From the NCBI GenBank assembly GCA_023398165.1, contig JAEWSQ010000026.1, positions 1 to 57,683 of the forward strand: a DNA stretch of 57,683 nucleotides, given 5' to 3'. Below, in pieces: positions 9,335 through 19,456 of the stretch. The translations under genes and the position numbers were made by a program. The notes below the pieces were generated by a model. That model saw only the letters and a program-made list of their open reading frames with translations, ran no database searches and was not told the origin of the DNA. This DNA is from Spirochaetota bacterium (GTDB lineage: Bacteria; Spirochaetota; Spirochaetia; Treponematales; Treponemataceae). Within the stretch, counting starts at the first letter, position 1. Each line of letters starts with the position of its first letter.

Positions 9335-10233
9335 AACAAAAAAATTACGCCGAATACGTGTTAGCCGCTATTGATAGTGTCCTTATCATACTTATTGTAC
9401 TATATTTTCCTTTTTTATCTGATAAAACCGGTTCTTCAGTTGAAAAAACAAGTTTACTGAACCTAAAATATACTCAGCTTGTTGATACCATAACGATACA
9501 GGATCCATTAAAAAACACGCTTACCTTATATAAATATAATGATACATGGAAAGGTAAAACAGAAGAGGGTATGGTTTTTCCTGCAGTAATTTCTATTCAG
9601 GATTTTTTAGATTCTATGTCTGCCGTACGGAAAATGCAGAAAATTTCTGATTCATTCGAATCATGGCCGTCTTTCGGACTTACTCAGGATAACGCTCTGT
9701 CAATCAGTTTTGAAAATTCGAATACTTTGGAGAAGTATTCAGTACTGTATTTCGGTTCTGTTAATTTTAACGGACAAAAGGTATTTGTACGGACAGAAAA
9801 AGCATCAGTTTATGAATGCATGAACACTATGCAGAATTACCTGACAGCAGATGTTTCTTTTTGGGCAGATACTTCATTAATCCCTTCATGTACAGGTATT
9901 ACACAAGACACCGTTCAAAGTGTACGTCTTTTTGCATATGATACATCTTTCGAAAACACAACCGTAAGAAAAATTATTACTGAACAATCGCAGGATTTTT
10001 CATCCTATGTTTCAAGATTATTGCACAGCACAGGAAAACCGGTTCCATGTAACAATGCAGAAAAGACAGCGGCGCTCATTATTGAAAACGGCGACGGAAC
10101 AGAGTATTTGTTAGATATTTTTTCCGGTGTTGATGAACAGTATTATGCCGTCCATACAAATGCGGAATATACCTATGCTTTGGAAATTAGCACATGGACA
10201 TTCGACCGGCTGATAGAACCATTTTTACAGTAA
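9331..10233 (+). CDS. DUF4340-type membrane-anchored protein of the Gld-like ABC operon
   Basis: 300 residues beginning MKQKNYAEYVLAAIDS at an ATG that overlaps the preceding stop (ATGA), which makes this start much better than the longer in-frame ATG at 9277. One N-terminal membrane helix (about residues 8-28) anchors a periplasmic beta-rich domain. The domain has the repeated unit typical of DUF4340 (threonine/lysine-rich strands such as LTLYKYNDTWKGK, then VISIQDFLDSMSAVRKM). Such proteins regularly follow GldF/GldG-like genes and probably form part of the same periplasmic assembly. No catalytic motif seen. Downstream 92 bp before the convergent gene contain no clear terminator. Confidence 0.75.
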   Translation: MKQKNYAEYVLAAIDSVLIILIVLYFPFLSDKTGSSVEKTSLLNLKYTQLVDTITIQDPLKNTLTLYKYNDTWKGKTEEGMVFPAVISIQDFLDSMSAVRKMQKISDSFESWPSFGLTQDNALSISFENSNTLEKYSVLYFGSVNFNGQKVFVRTEKASVYECMNTMQNYLTADVSFWADTSLIPSCTGITQDTVQSVRLFAYDTSFENTTVRKIITEQSQDFSSYVSRLLHSTGKPVPCNNAEKTAALIIENGDGTEYLLDIFSGVDEQYYAVHTNAEYTYALEISTWTFDRLIEPFLQ

Positions 10234-10325
10234 AAAGAAGCAAAATCACCATTACATATTACTTCCTATAATGTATATTCTGTCTACCATAGGGTATAGT
10301 TTCTTTATTTTTTATTAACACTGCT

Positions 10326-12833
10326 TTATTCCTCTATCAGCTCTTTGTTTCTTTTTGAGATTATTTCATACGCATTAAAATACGTCATAACCCTTGAATC
10401 AAGGACTGCAAGACTTTCCTTTTTGTTAAATTCTGCAAATGAATATAAATCCTTTTGAACAGCCTCTTCCATCACAGTCCTTAGTTTTTTATCGAGCGGA
10501 AACGGCACTGTCACCAAGAGCTTAGCACCGTCGGATTGGTACTTACATTCCTTCAAAACAGATTGTACATCAGCGCTTTGGAGACATACATCAAGAGTAT
10601 TATCTGTACACAAAATTTCATATGATGCGCCCCAATATAATGACGCAAGCGATTCCCTCTTAAGTTTATTGGTGACAGGAAATATATACGAAGAAAGAAC
10701 TGTAATGCCTTTAGGAAGATATGAATTAATAATATTATTGAATGTTTCAGGCTGTACCGGCTCATACAGCAGGCAGGAAGCAATTTCCGCACTTGAGCGT
10801 ATTCCCATAGATAAACTACAGGCAAGCTCAAGCCTCGGCAGCGGATTGAAGCCAGAAGTATACACAATCGGCAGCGCAGACCGTAAAAATGCCTTATGGA
10901 AAAGTTCCTGCAGCGCCAAATGCGGCAGCATTATGCCTTCATCATGTTTTGAAAAAGAAAATAGCACTCTGTATAAAACAGGAATATTATTTTCCATTCG
11001 TTCAACATTCAAAGACTGAAGTTTTTCCGGTAAAGGTATACTTTTGTATACATCATAAGAAACTTTCTCAGCTGTAATTGAGCCTTGTTCATTGCATATA
11101 CCGCATGGATGTGTACAATCCTTTTCACACGGCTTTGTTAAAACACCATTTTTAGATTTTAATGCTTCATTTTTCAAAAAATTTGGAGCTAATCCCATAG
11201 AAATGTCTTTCCAGGGAAGGTTGTATTCAAAGTCTTTTTCTTCAAGAATTGATGACACATTCCAATCAGCTTCACTAATAGCTTCAAGCCAGAGCTCTTT
11301 TTGAAAATGATCTTCCCATGCATCGAGCCTGCACCCTTTTTTATATGCGTTTAAAAGTATGTCGCCAACCCTTTCATCGCCTCTGGAGATTATACCTTCA
11401 ATAAATGAAACAAATTCATCATGAGTGCTGACTTTGAATTTGCCCTTTGGAAGAGAATTCCGTATATAATTTAATTTTCTTCTTGATTCTTCCATCGATA
11501 ACTGTGCAGCCCATTGATACGGAGTATGAGGCTTTGGAATAAATGTGCCCACATTGACAGTACATTGTATATGTGTGGCATTTTGTATTTTTAAAAGAAA
11601 ATCAACAATTGCCTGCTCTTCAGATACGTCTGTCTCATGTACGGGAAGTCCGACCATAAAATAGAACTTTGCCTTATTCCAGCCCCTCTTTTTCGCATTC
11701 ATAATTATGTCAAATAATCTTTCTTCAAAGACTTCTTTATTTAAAGAAAGCTGCCATGCCTCATCAGGAGTTTCTACTGCAAAGGTTAATCCGCTTTTCC
11801 GGACTTCAGATATTTTTTCTAATAGCGGCAGAGTAAAAGAATTCACTTTTAGAGAAGGAAGCTGAAAAGAAACATTGAGATGTTTATATCTTTCAGTAAG
11901 TAGATCTAAAAGCCCGCCTATATTGTAAAAATCGCCAGAGGATAAGGAGTTTAAACTAATTTCCCTGCAGCCCGCTTCCGACACAAGCTTATCAGATTCT
12001 TTAATAATCCTGTCTATAGATTTCATTCTTTGAGGGCGGTAGAAAATTCCTGCATGACAAAAACGGCATCCGTTTGGACAGCCTCTCATTATTTCAATAA
12101 CACCGTGTTCCTGTACGGGTTTAGTATTTGCTATCGGAAAAAATGACGGAACAGCATCTTCCTGTCCGAAAGAGTAGTACACTGCCCTCTTTGCTTTTTT
12201 CCCCGGCACCCAGACTGAAGGATTTGCACAAAAATTATCCAGCATTTCATCTCTGGTTGCACCCTTTTGTTTCATTTCAGACAGGGAATTAATAAGCGTA
12301 AACATCTCAGGCTCCGCTTCACCGATAAAAAAAGCATCAAAAAAATTCTGAAGCGGTACAGGATTTGTAATACCACAGCCGCCTGCTATAACGATGGGAT
12401 CCTTACCTTTTCTGTCTTTTTTAAGTAGAGGGATTCCTCCCCATTCGAGCATGGAAAGAACTCCGTTTATTCCAAGTTCATATCCTATAGAAAACCCAAG
12501 CATATCAAGTTCATAGAGAGGAATTCCGCTTTCCAATGTATATAAAGGTATATTTTTTTCACGAAGCAGATTCTCAAAATCCTTTTCCGGCGCAAAAACA
12601 CGCTCGGCCCTTATGCCGCTGAAAGCATTAAGGTTATTATAAATGATGCGTATAGCCTGATTGCTCATTGCAATTTCGTATAAGTCGGGGAAGGCCATAC
12701 CGAAATTAAACAAGGCATCACCTTCTTTCACCGGTTTAATAATCTGGCCGAAATCACCGCTTAAGTAGCGTGATGGTTTTTGAACCTTTAATAAATCCGG
12801 TCCGAATACTTCTAATGGATTAATTGTTTTCAC
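10326..12833 (-). CDS. Fused B12-binding-like radical SAM protein (TIGR03960 type) + DUF2344 (TIGR03936 type)
   Basis: 835 residues, two conserved families in one chain. Residues 1-590 are the TIGR03960-like part. It has an N-terminal B12-binding-like domain (FNFGMAFPDLYEIAMSNQAI), then a radical SAM domain with cluster motif CPNGCRFC (about 254-261) and a zinc-like cysteine cluster CEKDCTHPCGIC near residue 570. From about 625 the DUF2344 domain begins (VLYRVLFSFSKHDEGIMLPH and YTSGFNPLPRLELACSLSMG). Elsewhere these are usually two adjacent genes near rodA/mreB and rplU-rpmA, and their function is unknown, possibly RNA or ribosome modification. The start is GTG with AGGA upstream, 12 nt after rodA, so it is the last gene of the mre operon. 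Confidence 0.88.
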   Translation of the reverse strand: MKTINPLEVFGPDLLKVQKPSRYLSGDFGQIIKPVKEGDALFNFGMAFPDLYEIAMSNQAIRIIYNNLNAFSGIRAERVFAPEKDFENLLREKNIPLYTLESGIPLYELDMLGFSIGYELGINGVLSMLEWGGIPLLKKDRKGKDPIVIAGGCGITNPVPLQNFFDAFFIGEAEPEMFTLINSLSEMKQKGATRDEMLDNFCANPSVWVPGKKAKRAVYYSFGQEDAVPSFFPIANTKPVQEHGVIEIMRGCPNGCRFCHAGIFYRPQRMKSIDRIIKESDKLVSEAGCREISLNSLSSGDFYNIGGLLDLLTERYKHLNVSFQLPSLKVNSFTLPLLEKISEVRKSGLTFAVETPDEAWQLSLNKEVFEERLFDIIMNAKKRGWNKAKFYFMVGLPVHETDVSEEQAIVDFLLKIQNATHIQCTVNVGTFIPKPHTPYQWAAQLSMEESRRKLNYIRNSLPKGKFKVSTHDEFVSFIEGIISRGDERVGDILLNAYKKGCRLDAWEDHFQKELWLEAISEADWNVSSILEEKDFEYNLPWKDISMGLAPNFLKNEALKSKNGVLTKPCEKDCTHPCGICNEQGSITAEKVSYDVYKSIPLPEKLQSLNVERMENNIPVLYRVLFSFSKHDEGIMLPHLALQELFHKAFLRSALPIVYTSGFNPLPRLELACSLSMGIRSSAEIASCLLYEPVQPETFNNIINSYLPKGITVLSSYIFPVTNKLKRESLASLYWGASYEILCTDNTLDVCLQSADVQSVLKECKYQSDGAKLLVTVPFPLDKKLRTVMEEAVQKDLYSFAEFNKKESLAVLDSRVMTYFNAYEIISKRNKELIEE

Positions 12834-12845
12834 TAGCAGTTCCTG

Positions 12846-14159
12846 TTAATTAAAATCGAGGCGTCTATAATTTATACTCATAAGCAGTCCCATACAGAAC
12901 ATGATATTCCACAATGATGATCCGCCGTATGATAAAAACAGCAGAGGAATTCCTGTTATAGGCATAATACCCATAACCATACCTACATTTACAGCAAAAT
13001 GAAAAAGCAGCATGCTGGCAATGCCTGTGGCTATGTAATATCCGTATATACTGTTTGTATTCTTCATAATAAAAAGTATTCTTAAAATTATTACAAAGTA
13101 TAAAAAGAATACAGCAAGACCGCCTGCAAAACCGAGTTCTTCAGATAAAATACTGAATATGAAGTCTGTACTTTGTTGAGGCAGAAAGCGGTAATGACTC
13201 TGAGTTCCCTTAAGGAATCCCTGTCCAAAAAGGTTTCCTGAGCCGATTGCAATTTTTGACTGAATTATATTCCATCCCGAACCGAGCGGATCCGTCTGAG
13301 GATCAAGGAAAACAATAAGCCTTTTTATCTGATACTCCTTTAATACTTTTCCAGCCCCTACTGATGCGACAAGTGAAAAAGTAATAATACCGAATACAAA
13401 AGCTATCCAGAAAAAATATTTTCTTTTTAACAGGAAATTACCAATAATACCGACTAGAGTAACCATAGAACAGGCAAATATAACAATAAAGCGCAGTTTA
13501 AAATTGGTGAATAACGTAACCCACGGTATATCCTGTTTAATAATATCTGATTCCCATACAGGCAGAACTGTCATAATAATGGTAAGCATTCCTGAAAAGA
13601 ATACGAGAAGCAGATAGCGTATCGGCACGCCTGCGGCGAAACACATTAACAGAAATATGGGTATATAAACGCTTGCAGTACCCAGATCCGGCTGCAGCAG
13701 AATAATCGATACGGGAGCAAGGAGAATTCCAAGGGCGGTAAAAAATCTTCTTCGTTCGGATGATTTAGCCGTTTTCTCCAAATACCACGCTAGGAAAAGG
13801 ATGAATATGGTCTTTCCGAATTCAGAAGGCTGTATACCGAGTATGCCTATACCGATCCAGCTTCTCGCCCCGTTTACATATTTACCGAAGAATCTTGTCA
13901 ATACTAAAGCGACAAGCAGTGCAGGAAAAATCCACCGTATCCACCGTTTTATTTTTCTATAATCAAGAACTGCTGCAAAAACCATAATAAAAAGGCTCGA
14001 AACAGCCCAGATAATCTGTTTAATATATTCATTTGATACAAGAATTTTATCAGAATTCACTCCCGATGAGTAAATAAAAAAAATGCCCATTATTATAAGC
14101 AGCACAGAGGAGATAAGAAGAATGTAATCAAATAAAGCAAAAAATTTAAGTCTTGTCAT
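12846..14159 (-). CDS. rodA: Rod-shape SEDS peptidoglycan glycosyltransferase RodA
   Basis: 437-residue SEDS protein with about ten membrane helices. It polymerises lipid II during cylindrical growth with its partner PBP2, encoded directly upstream with an ATGA overlap. Diagnostic stretches are YVNGARSWIGIGILGIQPSE, LQPDLGTASVY, the loop GQGFLKGTQSHYRFLPQQST followed by DFIFSILSEELGF, and the C-terminal GIPLLFLSYGGSS. The long extracellular insert around residues 180-240 adds a few dozen residues to the usual length. Position after mrdA in the mre operon distinguishes it from FtsW. Confidence 0.95.
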   Translation of the reverse strand: MTRLKFFALFDYILLISSVLLIIMGIFFIYSSGVNSDKILVSNEYIKQIIWAVSSLFIMVFAAVLDYRKIKRWIRWIFPALLVALVLTRFFGKYVNGARSWIGIGILGIQPSEFGKTIFILFLAWYLEKTAKSSERRRFFTALGILLAPVSIILLQPDLGTASVYIPIFLLMCFAAGVPIRYLLLVFFSGMLTIIMTVLPVWESDIIKQDIPWVTLFTNFKLRFIVIFACSMVTLVGIIGNFLLKRKYFFWIAFVFGIITFSLVASVGAGKVLKEYQIKRLIVFLDPQTDPLGSGWNIIQSKIAIGSGNLFGQGFLKGTQSHYRFLPQQSTDFIFSILSEELGFAGGLAVFFLYFVIILRILFIMKNTNSIYGYYIATGIASMLLFHFAVNVGMVMGIMPITGIPLLFLSYGGSSLWNIMFCMGLLMSINYRRLDFN

Positions 14160-16042
14160 TCCTGCCGTCCTACCGGTTTTGTCAAATATCTGAAGCCCAG
14201 AGCATCTACAGCCTCATCATAGGTCTGTCCAGCAAAAATTCCTTGAAAAATAATGGTGGAAGCATAAGGCCCCCACCATTCCCATTGATTCTCAGCCTCA
14301 ACGAGAACTGCTACAACTACAGCATCCTCACTTGGTCCGTCAAAAGGAGCATACGCGACAAACCATGAATGCCAGCTGTTTTTAATACCTGCCACTTCAG
14401 CGGTACCGGTTTTTCCGGCAATTTGTACAACTTTGTTTCTCATAAGTACACTCGATGCGGATCCGTCTGTAACTGTATAACGCAGATACTCCTTCAACGT
14501 TTTCCAGTTTTCTTTTCCAATATTTGATTCAAACAGTATTTCTTTTGCAGTTTCCTGGACAATTTCACCGGTCACAGGATCCCTGACATCTTTTAATAGA
14601 TGAGGTTTATATATAATTCCTTCATTGACAACCATTGCCATCATATTTGCAACTTGAAGCGGTGTTGCCTGCATATACCCCTGACCTATTGAAAGATTCA
14701 TAGTATCTCCGCCGAGCCATTTTTCATGATATCGGCGTTCTTTCCATTGGGCGGTAGGAACGAAACCAGAGGACTGGCTTGGCAGATCTATCTGGGCAGA
14801 CTGTCCGTAACCGAATTCCTTTGAATACGAGGAAATCCGGTCAACACCCAAATGATCACGCCCGACGGTCCAGAAATACACATTGCATGATTGGGCAAGG
14901 GCATTTTTTAAATCGAGATATCCATGTCCCGGTTTTCCAATATGGCATTTGAATTCACGATCACCGTAATATATTGAACCTGAACACTCAATTTTCTGAT
15001 CAGGAGGAAAAGACTGCTCGGATAAAAGCGCCGAAGTCATGATAACCTTAAAGGTTGATGCAGGTGAATATGCTGCATTGACAGCTCTGTTCAGCAGAGG
15101 CTTTGATGTATCATTGGCAAGTTTGTTGTATACCGATGCTGAATCTTCCCTGCTGAATAAATTTGCATCGAAAAAAGGATAGGAAACCATCGCAAGAATT
15201 TCACCGCTCGAAGGTTTTAATACAACGGCAGCACCTATCCTATTTCCTAATGCTTTCTCCGCTAAAATCTGAATATCAGTATCTATGGTTAAAACAAGAT
15301 TCTTTCCCATTACAGGTTCGGTAACAAGGGCATTATCGGTAATGAGGCGCTCTTTAGCGTCAACAATTCTGGATTCGCTTCCGGGTATGCCCTGCAGCAG
15401 TTCGTCATACTGCTTTTCGATACCTGTTTTTCCAATAATGCTGTTGTTTGTATATCCTTTATTATAGAGAACTTTTAAATCTTCCCTTGTAATATCCCCT
15501 ACATAACCTATGATATGAGACATTGACCCCGTCTGAACATAACTTCGTAAGGGTTTTGATCTCCATGATACACCGGGAAGGTCATTAAGATTTTCTGCAA
15601 TATTTGAAATAATTGAAAATGAGACACCCGATTTTATTTCTACAGAGGTGTATGATCTGCGGATATTTGCAGGAACCTTAGCGTCAATTTCAGATTTCAT
15701 CATTCCTAGGAAGGATGCAAGTTTTAATGCAACGGTATCGTACATATCAGCACCGATGTCGCCGGGAACCAGATCGACTGCAAATGAATCGGTATTAACG
15801 ACAAGAGGAAGCTGAACATTGCGGTCATAAATTTCACCGCGGGGTGCGGGAATTTGCTTTGACCGTTGGGAAAGAGTCTGCGACTGCTGGCGGTATGATG
15901 AACCTTCGATAACCTGCATCGAAAATAGTTTTAAAACATAGACGGCAAAAATAACTGTAGAACAGACAATCATCACAGTTATTTTATCCTTTTTTGAACC
16001 GGTCCCATCTTTTTTTTTTACTTCCCCCGCAGTGTTTATCAT
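14156..16042 (-). CDS. mrdA: Penicillin-binding protein 2 (elongasome transpeptidase)
   Basis: 628-residue class B PBP that cross-links peptidoglycan in the elongation complex. One membrane helix lies near residues 20-40 (ITVMIVCSTVIFAVYVLKLF), followed by the pedestal domain (QIPAPRGEIYDRN, GYVGDITREDL). The transpeptidase domain has S329-T-F-K332 in SPASTFKV, the SCN motif in LAQSCNVYFW, and KTG in AGKTGTAEV near residue 550. All three active-site motifs are intact. The gene overlaps both mreD (ATGA) and rodA (ATGA), so the elongasome genes are translationally coupled. Confidence 0.96.
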   Translation of the reverse strand: MINTAGEVKKKDGTGSKKDKITVMIVCSTVIFAVYVLKLFSMQVIEGSSYRQQSQTLSQRSKQIPAPRGEIYDRNVQLPLVVNTDSFAVDLVPGDIGADMYDTVALKLASFLGMMKSEIDAKVPANIRRSYTSVEIKSGVSFSIISNIAENLNDLPGVSWRSKPLRSYVQTGSMSHIIGYVGDITREDLKVLYNKGYTNNSIIGKTGIEKQYDELLQGIPGSESRIVDAKERLITDNALVTEPVMGKNLVLTIDTDIQILAEKALGNRIGAAVVLKPSSGEILAMVSYPFFDANLFSREDSASVYNKLANDTSKPLLNRAVNAAYSPASTFKVIMTSALLSEQSFPPDQKIECSGSIYYGDREFKCHIGKPGHGYLDLKNALAQSCNVYFWTVGRDHLGVDRISSYSKEFGYGQSAQIDLPSQSSGFVPTAQWKERRYHEKWLGGDTMNLSIGQGYMQATPLQVANMMAMVVNEGIIYKPHLLKDVRDPVTGEIVQETAKEILFESNIGKENWKTLKEYLRYTVTDGSASSVLMRNKVVQIAGKTGTAEVAGIKNSWHSWFVAYAPFDGPSEDAVVVAVLVEAENQWEWWGPYASTIIFQGIFAGQTYDEAVDALGFRYLTKPVGRQE

Positions 16043-16551
16043 TGAAGATTAACCTCCGGTTTCAATTTAAGAATATTTGAAAAAATATTCAAAAAAGCAA
16101 ATAGTACCGGTGTCAATAATGTATTAAAAATCAGCTCAAAAAGAAACACATACGAAAATAACGAATACGTAACAATACCGTTTGGGAAGAAAAAAGAAAT
16201 AATAAGTAAAATAAGAGCCTTAACGATTGTCACAATAAGACCGTATAAAGCTGGAAGAAAAAAACCGGAAGTATTAAGAGTCTGTGACAACAGTCCGATG
16301 AGGTAGCCCATGATCGTTCGTATTAACGCATTAAGCCCCAGAGGACCGGCGCTTAAAAAATCTATCATCAAGCCTGAAGCAAAACCCGTTGTCTGCCCGA
16401 GCATACTTCCATTGTGAAGAGAAATATATAAGGTCATAATAAGCATTAAATCGGGAACAGCGGGTAGAAATGTGATATTTGACAATACTGCGCTTTGAAA
16501 TAAGAGAAGAAACAGAAAAAATAAAAGACTGGAAAAAAATGAGCGGATCAT
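16039..16551 (-). CDS. mreD: Rod shape-determining membrane protein MreD
   Basis: 170-residue, very hydrophobic protein with five to six predicted membrane helices and the conserved FLSAGPLGLNALIRTIMGYL segment after a polar loop. It belongs to the elongasome and is thought to couple MreC/PBP2 to the membrane. MreD is poorly conserved in sequence. The call rests on hydropathy, this motif and its position between mreC and mrdA with ATGA overlaps on both sides. Confidence 0.92.
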   Translation of the reverse strand: MIRSFFSSLLFFLFLLLFQSAVLSNITFLPAVPDLMLIMTLYISLHNGSMLGQTTGFASGLMIDFLSAGPLGLNALIRTIMGYLIGLLSQTLNTSGFFLPALYGLIVTIVKALILLIISFFFPNGIVTYSLFSYVFLFELIFNTLLTPVLFAFLNIFSNILKLKPEVNLQ

Positions 16552-17405
16552 AATTCACCTCTTGGTGCTACTTCCACAGCGATAACTGTTTCCAGACGGG
16601 AAAAATCAATGACTGGAGTAAGTTCAATTTCCAAAGATGTATCATAGTCAAGAACCGATATTTTTGAAATTGTTCCGACAGGAATATCGCGCAGATAATT
16701 ATCATTTTCACCGGAAGTTACAATGATATCTCCATACTGCAGTTCTTCCAATACTCTTTTTTTAATATATTTCATTATGAGAGGAGTATCCGGCGAGCCC
16801 CCTCCGGAAACAAGACCAATATCTCTGGTTGTTTGAATTCTTGAAGAAATGTTGCACTGGTAATCATACACGGGCATTACCATGCTTGTTGTTAAACCCA
16901 CCGTAGTAATTTTTCCTACCAAACCGACATGGCCGTTTTGAACAGCAATAACAGGCATGTTTTTTTTAATGCCGTTAACACTGCCCTTATCTATTGTGAT
17001 GCCTGAATATACACTGTTCGGATCTCTGCCTATGACAAGAGCCGGGAAATTTCTTTCGCTTATACTTTGAGAGAATTCCAGCTGCTCCCTGAGCCGTTCA
17101 TTTTCTTTTTTAATTTCGGCGTTGTTTCTCTGAAGATACTCATAATCCTGTAGTTTCAGCGTTAATTCCTCATATTCTTCTCGTAAGTCAGCTAAATCTT
17201 TCACCGCAGTAACAGCGCTGGTTATGCCTGAAAAAAGAGCATGAGTGCCTTTTTGGATTGTTGATAAAAAGGAGAACCCTACATTCTTAAAATTAATAAT
17301 GAATCCGCCGGTTGACAGAGCAAGCATTGTTCCTGACACTACAACAAGAATAAGGAAGACGAGTACATGAAGCTGAAAGGCGCCTGTTCTTTTTTTATAA
17401 GCCAT
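16548..17405 (-). CDS. mreC: Rod shape-determining protein MreC
   Basis: 285 residues: a basic N-terminus, one membrane helix (about 12-35), a coiled coil with leucine/glutamate heptads (about 70-110: DLREEYEELTLKLQDYEYLQ), then the periplasmic beta-barrel domain. That domain carries the family motif SVYSGITIDKGSVNGIKKNM and the later TSGENDNYLRDIPVGTISKI segment. MreC bridges MreB filaments inside the cell and PBP2 outside. It begins 8 nt after the mreB stop. Confidence 0.95.
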   Translation of the reverse strand: MAYKKRTGAFQLHVLVFLILVVVSGTMLALSTGGFIINFKNVGFSFLSTIQKGTHALFSGITSAVTAVKDLADLREEYEELTLKLQDYEYLQRNNAEIKKENERLREQLEFSQSISERNFPALVIGRDPNSVYSGITIDKGSVNGIKKNMPVIAVQNGHVGLVGKITTVGLTTSMVMPVYDYQCNISSRIQTTRDIGLVSGGGSPDTPLIMKYIKKRVLEELQYGDIIVTSGENDNYLRDIPVGTISKISVLDYDTSLEIELTPVIDFSRLETVIAVEVAPRGEL

Positions 17406-17413
17406 ATGAGTCT

Positions 17414-18451
17414 TTAATTATTTAAATTGTCATATATACTTCTGTCAGAAGACATGTCTTTAAATAAATCAAAAGCCTGTCCGGCGCCGATAGCAACACA
17501 CTCAAGGGGATTTTCCACAAGAATAACAGGAACTCCTGTTTCTTTTGATATAAGTTTGGGAAGACCTTTTAAAAGCGAACCGCCGCCTGTCATAACAATA
17601 CCATGGGTAAAGATATCTGCCGCAAGCTCGGGAGGAGTTTTTCCCAGTGTTCTCTTTATCTCATCAACTATCTGTGTAATAGGATCTTTAAGGGCTTCAC
17701 GCACTTCAACCGAATCTATTTCAAGTCTTCTGGGAAGACCGGTTATGGCATCTGTTCCCTTAATTTCCATTTTTTCAATATTTTTATCGGGTGTGGCATT
17801 TCCAATTTCAATTTTTAATCTTTCCGCAGTCTGCTGTCCAATAATGAGGTTATGAACACTTCTTACATGTTTTATTACTGCCTCATCAAATTCATCGCCG
17901 CCTAACCGTATGGCGCTTGTAACGACCATGCCGCCCAGCGATATCACTGAAACTTCAGTAGTACCTCCGCCGATATCGCACACCATGTGACCTGCAGGTT
18001 CATGAATCGGGATTTGTGCGCCGATTGCCGCTGCAAGGGATTCTTCGATTACCTGTACTTCCTTCGCACCTGCCTTGAGCGCTGCTTCCTGAACGGCGCG
18101 GCGCTCAACTTCGGTTATACAGCTTGGAATACCGATTTTCATTCTCATTGACCGGAACAAACCGTGACGCGGCATTATTTTTGAAATAAAATACCGAATC
18201 ATTTTTTCAGTACTGTCCATATCCGCAATCACACCGTCAGCTAAAGGCCGTATTGCTATAATATCACCCGGTGTTTTCCACAACATTCTTTTTGCTTCCG
18301 CACCGACTGCCACAACTCTGTTAGTACCGCGTTCAACAGCAACAACAGAAGGTTCATTTATTACAATCCCCTTTCCTTTTACATATATGAGTGTATTACA
18401 AGTACCTAAATCGACTCCAATATCAGTTGAGAACCCGCTAAAAAGACCCAT
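17414..18451 (-). CDS. mreB: Rod shape-determining actin homologue MreB
   Basis: 345-residue cytoplasmic actin-like filament protein. ATP-binding motifs are GVDLGTCNTLIYVKGKGIV (phosphate 1, residues about 12-30), CDIGGGTTEVSVISLGGMV (phosphate 2, near 165) and the adenosine motif IVMTGGGSLLKGLP near 285. The N-terminal MGLFSGFSTD is typical. The strong ribosome site GGAGG sits about 6 nt before the ATG, so MreB is probably the most highly translated protein of the operon. In cells with periplasmic flagella MreB still directs side-wall synthesis. Confidence 0.97.
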   Translation of the reverse strand: MGLFSGFSTDIGVDLGTCNTLIYVKGKGIVINEPSVVAVERGTNRVVAVGAEAKRMLWKTPGDIIAIRPLADGVIADMDSTEKMIRYFISKIMPRHGLFRSMRMKIGIPSCITEVERRAVQEAALKAGAKEVQVIEESLAAAIGAQIPIHEPAGHMVCDIGGGTTEVSVISLGGMVVTSAIRLGGDEFDEAVIKHVRSVHNLIIGQQTAERLKIEIGNATPDKNIEKMEIKGTDAITGLPRRLEIDSVEVREALKDPITQIVDEIKRTLGKTPPELAADIFTHGIVMTGGGSLLKGLPKLISKETGVPVILVENPLECVAIGAGQAFDLFKDMSSDRSIYDNLNN

Positions 18452-18484
18452 CTCTTCCTCCCTTTTTCAATTGAAATAGTATAA

Positions 18485-19438
18485 TCATAAACCTAATTTA
18501 TTAATAGCCCCTTGATGATTCACCTGTATTTTTAAAACCTTACGCCACTCGGCTCTTGCTTTAGCTGTATCTCCCTGTTGTTCATACAGTAAACCGAGTC
18601 CGTAATACGCATCTGCATACTCAGGATCTTTTTCCAGAATTGCAGTATACTCACTTAAAGCATCATCGTATTTACCCTCATCAAAATATAGCTGGGCAAG
18701 CAGAGATTTACTTTTTAAAATAAGAATATCATTTTTACTGTCTTTTGCAGCTTTGTATAAATATTGTTTCGCCGTTTCTTTGTTATTAACTGCCAAATAC
18801 TGCTGTGCTATCGCAAGAAGCAGTATATCGGATTCTCTAACGAGCAGGGCGTTTGTAAACGAATCTATACTTTTTTGGGTCATTCCAAGATCGGCATATG
18901 ATAATCCCAGATATTCAGGTATATCAGACGATTCATACCCTAAATCAACGGCTTTTTCCAAATACTTTACCGCAGTATCTGAAAAATAATGATATGATGA
19001 AAACACATTTTTTTGAAAATAAGCTTTCCCAAGCATATATGATATTTGTGGTTTTGTTTTAGAATGCGCAAATTGCAGTGCTATGCGTAAATTATGGATT
19101 GCTTCGTCAATGTACGACTGTGCCAGAGCGGTATCTGTCTGTGCAGCGGCAAGATAAAAGGCACTTATGCCGTGATAAAACAAAGCAGTGCTGTTAAAAC
19201 TATAATCTTCAAGAAGCACAGCCGACTGGTCATATACTGTCTGATATTCTGAATTATTCCATGACACGGCTAATGACTGTGCGCCCGGTTTATCATTCTG
19301 TCCTGACTTTAAAAGAACAGTATATACCAGAAAACCCAATACAGCAGCTATACATAAACATATGATAAGGACAATAAGGCGGGCGAGTATTTTTGTTTTT
19401 CTTCTGACAACACCACTATTTGAACGTATTTTTTTCAT
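18485..19438 (-). CDS. Membrane-anchored TPR-repeat protein
   Basis: 317 residues: a basic start (MKKIRSNSGVVRRKTK), one membrane helix at about 20-45, then at least five tetratricopeptide repeats. The clearest are at the C-terminus (YDDALSEYTAILEKDPEYAD and AYYGLGLLYEQQGDTAKARA). TPRs bind protein partners. The domain should lie in the periplasm if the basic end is inside. It sits between rnpB and mreB, 33 nt before mreB, so a role with the elongasome is plausible but unproved. Its ATG lies about 19 nt beyond the RNase P RNA end and has only a weak ribosome site. Confidence 0.8.
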   Translation of the reverse strand: MKKIRSNSGVVRRKTKILARLIVLIICLCIAAVLGFLVYTVLLKSGQNDKPGAQSLAVSWNNSEYQTVYDQSAVLLEDYSFNSTALFYHGISAFYLAAAQTDTALAQSYIDEAIHNLRIALQFAHSKTKPQISYMLGKAYFQKNVFSSYHYFSDTAVKYLEKAVDLGYESSDIPEYLGLSYADLGMTQKSIDSFTNALLVRESDILLLAIAQQYLAVNNKETAKQYLYKAAKDSKNDILILKSKSLLAQLYFDEGKYDDALSEYTAILEKDPEYADAYYGLGLLYEQQGDTAKARAEWRKVLKIQVNHQGAINKLGL

Positions 19439-19456
19439 ACAAGCCTATAAAAAAAA

